The notes under the pieces are model-generated. The model did no database searches. It saw only the letters and a list, made by a program, of their open reading frames with translations, and was not told where the DNA came from. A stretch of 64,000 nt of DNA from an uncultured Poribacteria bacterium (GTDB lineage Bacteria; Poribacteria; WGA-4E; WGA-3G), in assembly GCA_951828385.1 (NCBI GenBank), contig OX639973.1, positions 4,703,200 to 4,767,199 on the forward strand, given 5' to 3'. The position numbers and the translations under genes are program-made. Below, in pieces: positions 62,689 through 64,000 of the stretch. The stretch's first letter is position 1. Each line of letters opens with the position of its first letter.

Positions 62689-63429
62689 TTATCCATCAAG
62701 AGGTTTGCCGCGTAAGACTTCACGAGATTGGGTCGCGCCATTTCCTGTCACATTGTAAGCGAAGGTGTTCATCAACCGATCGTTTACCGAATTATTCGGC
62801 GCGGAGCCGTGGATAATCAGCGCGTTAAAGAAAACACCATCGCCTGGCTCCATTTCGAGTGCCACAGCGTCTTCCCGTTCTTGATAGTGACCAGGCAGAA
62901 ACACGCCAAAGGTCTGGTGCTTCCTTTCGTGTTCTTGCAAACCCCAATTGTGGCTTCCCGGAACAAACTGGATGCATCCGTTCTCAAGGTTCGCCTCGCT
63001 GATAGCCAACTGACAATTGATCATGACAGGTTTGTTGTTATCGTTTTTCCAATAGGCGTAATCCTGGTGCCACGGGATAGCCGTGCCATCACCACCGGCT
63101 TTCGGAAGCAGTTTACTGTGATACAGCGAAATGTTTTCACCCATCATTGCTTCCAGTATGTCTAATACATCATCAGAGCGAAGCAGGCGATTGAGGGTTG
63201 GACTCACCAACTCACTATGCATTAACTGCTTGATACGCGGCGGATGGTCCTCTGAATCGTAGACCTCCCAGGAAATTCCGATCCCATCAGTGGGCTGTTC
63301 TGCCATACGGTTGTGTATATCTTTGATTTCTTCCTGAATTCGTGCGATATCTTCTGAAGAGACAAGCCCTTTTTTTAAGAGGTAACCATTTGCCTCATAA
63401 AACTGTTGTTCTGCGTTCGTAAGTCCCAT
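62689..63429 (-). CDS. phytanoyl-CoA dioxygenase family protein
   Basis: This 246-residue oxygenase has H121-x-D123 (WHQDYAYW), H207 (IIHGSAPN) and R218 for iron and 2-oxoglutarate. It is the third PhyH gene in the window and close in layout to the one at 18136. The ATG at 63429 follows AAGGAGA; the longer in-frame extension upstream has no ribosome site. The substrate is unknown. Confidence 0.93.
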   Translation of the reverse strand: MGLTNAEQQFYEANGYLLKKGLVSSEDIARIQEEIKDIHNRMAEQPTDGIGISWEVYDSEDHPPRIKQLMHSELVSPTLNRLLRSDDVLDILEAMMGENISLYHSKLLPKAGGDGTAIPWHQDYAYWKNDNNKPVMINCQLAISEANLENGCIQFVPGSHNWGLQEHERKHQTFGVFLPGHYQEREDAVALEMEPGDGVFFNALIIHGSAPNNSVNDRLMNTFAYNVTGNGATQSREVLRGKPLDG

Positions 63430-63726
63430 GTAATTTCTCCTTAACTCATCCAGCGCAATCACTAAATGGTGTGAATCTTTCCTCTCAAATGAAATTTGCA
63501 TTTAAAAGTATACACCACGTTTCCAGAAAAATCAAGGGATTTCCATTTTAATTGTGCATTTGAACGGACGCTGATAGAAAAAAGTTTACTTTCATCGAAA
63601 ACGCTGCTAAAATATGAGTATCTAAAATAGATGCGAATTCCGTACCACAGGTGCTGCCGCGCTAAAACGCTTAACAGACTGGGCGTAAGTCCTCAGCACA
63701 CGCCACCACAATGGAGATAAACCGAT

Positions 63727-64000
63727 ATGGACTACACGCTCGAAAATTGCCAAAAGTTTGTAGACAACTGGATCCACGACATCGGCATCCGATATTTCTC
63801 AGAATTAACCAATACCGCCATCCTCATGGAAGAAGTGGGTGAGTTAGCACGAATTATGGCGCGTCAATATGGCGAACAAAGCTTCAAGGAAAATGAGAAA
63901 GATTTAGACCTTGGTGAAGAAATGGCGGATATCCTGTTTGTGCTTATCTGTCTCGCGAATCAAACAGGCGTTGAACTTGAAGAGGCATTTAAAAAGAACT
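63727..64000 (+). CDS. MazG-type nucleotide pyrophosphohydrolase, partial at the window edge
   Basis: The first 91 residues of a MazG-like protein are visible. The metal-binding helices show EEVGE (residues about 37-41) and EEMAD (about 70-74), the ExxE and ExxxD motifs of the family, which splits nucleoside triphosphates to monophosphates. The frame continues beyond the window. GGAGATAA lies before the ATG. Confidence 0.85.
   Translation, partial: MDYTLENCQKFVDNWIHDIGIRYFSELTNTAILMEEVGELARIMARQYGEQSFKENEKDLDLGEEMADILFVLICLANQTGVELEEAFKKN

Noticed and set aside
63430-63726. Gene or RNA in the gap before the MazG-like gene
   Set aside because: Only AT-rich sequence and a partial GCGTAAGTCCT motif are seen; no convincing frame, promoter or fold.

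Overview
The window looks like a chromosomal segment of an uncultured Gram-negative bacterium, most plausibly Candidatus Poribacteria or a close relative. The evidence is indirect and has not been tested by phylogeny: three phytanoyl-CoA dioxygenase-like genes, an arylsulfatase, an FG-GAP/ASPIC protein ending in a dockerin, a giant secreted protein ending in a FlgD-like sorting domain next to a PorV-like barrel, and futalosine-type menaquinone synthesis. Near-consensus sigma70 promoters (TTGACA-17-TATAAT) stand before several housekeeping genes. No rRNA and no CRISPR array was seen.

Layout. 0.2-7.3 kb: a VIT/VWA exported protein on the minus strand, then a plus-strand set for sugar or sugar-acid metabolism (TIM-barrel isomerase, mandelate-racemase-type dehydratase, SDR) followed by TatD. 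7.4-12.9 kb: an orphan sugar ABC permease, then the most unusual gene here, one open frame joining an ECF sigma factor, an FtsZ domain and a C-terminally truncated DnaE polymerase. 13-18 kb (minus): a solute-binding protein, an M23 peptidase, a 45-residue membrane protein, a CBS/CorC protein, and a TnpB-only IS605-type element. 18-26 kb (minus): a PhyH dioxygenase coupled to an Nramp-like transporter that lacks the metal motif, a YdiJ-like FAD/Fe-S dehydrogenase, tRNA-Leu (plus), a glycosyltransferase with a coiled-coil partner, and OGG1, whose 5' end has been duplicated at a MITE. 26.7-31.4 kb: a parvulin chaperone, a sulfatase and MqnC.

31.5-36.6 kb is the information-processing core: rpoZ, tRNA-Thr/Tyr/Gly/Thr, rpmG, tRNA-Trp, secE, nusG, rplK, rplA, an L10 leader with attenuator, rplJ and rplL. 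tuf and rpoBC are absent from their usual places. 36.6-41.5 kb holds membrane, FG-GAP/dockerin and alcohol dehydrogenase genes. 41.5-47.5 kb is a compact heme operon: hemE, an MBL/TPR protein, hemH, protoporphyrinogen oxidase and a pentaheme cytochrome c, which would use the heme made by its neighbours.

47.7-58 kb: another PhyH gene, then a 2328-residue secreted repeat protein with a PorV-like barrel and a LysM coiled-coil protein, which suggests an envelope/secretion unit. 58-64 kb: a degenerate AccA-like protein followed by a CDP-alcohol phosphatidyltransferase, a TauE-type permease, a small membrane protein, a MetE-like methyltransferase, a lipoprotein, a third PhyH and a partial MazG-type pyrophosphohydrolase cut by the window edge.

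Main observation: the sigma-FtsZ-DnaE open frame, whose three parts all keep their family signatures. It is either a new replication/division/transcription fusion or an artefact or relic, and it should be checked first.
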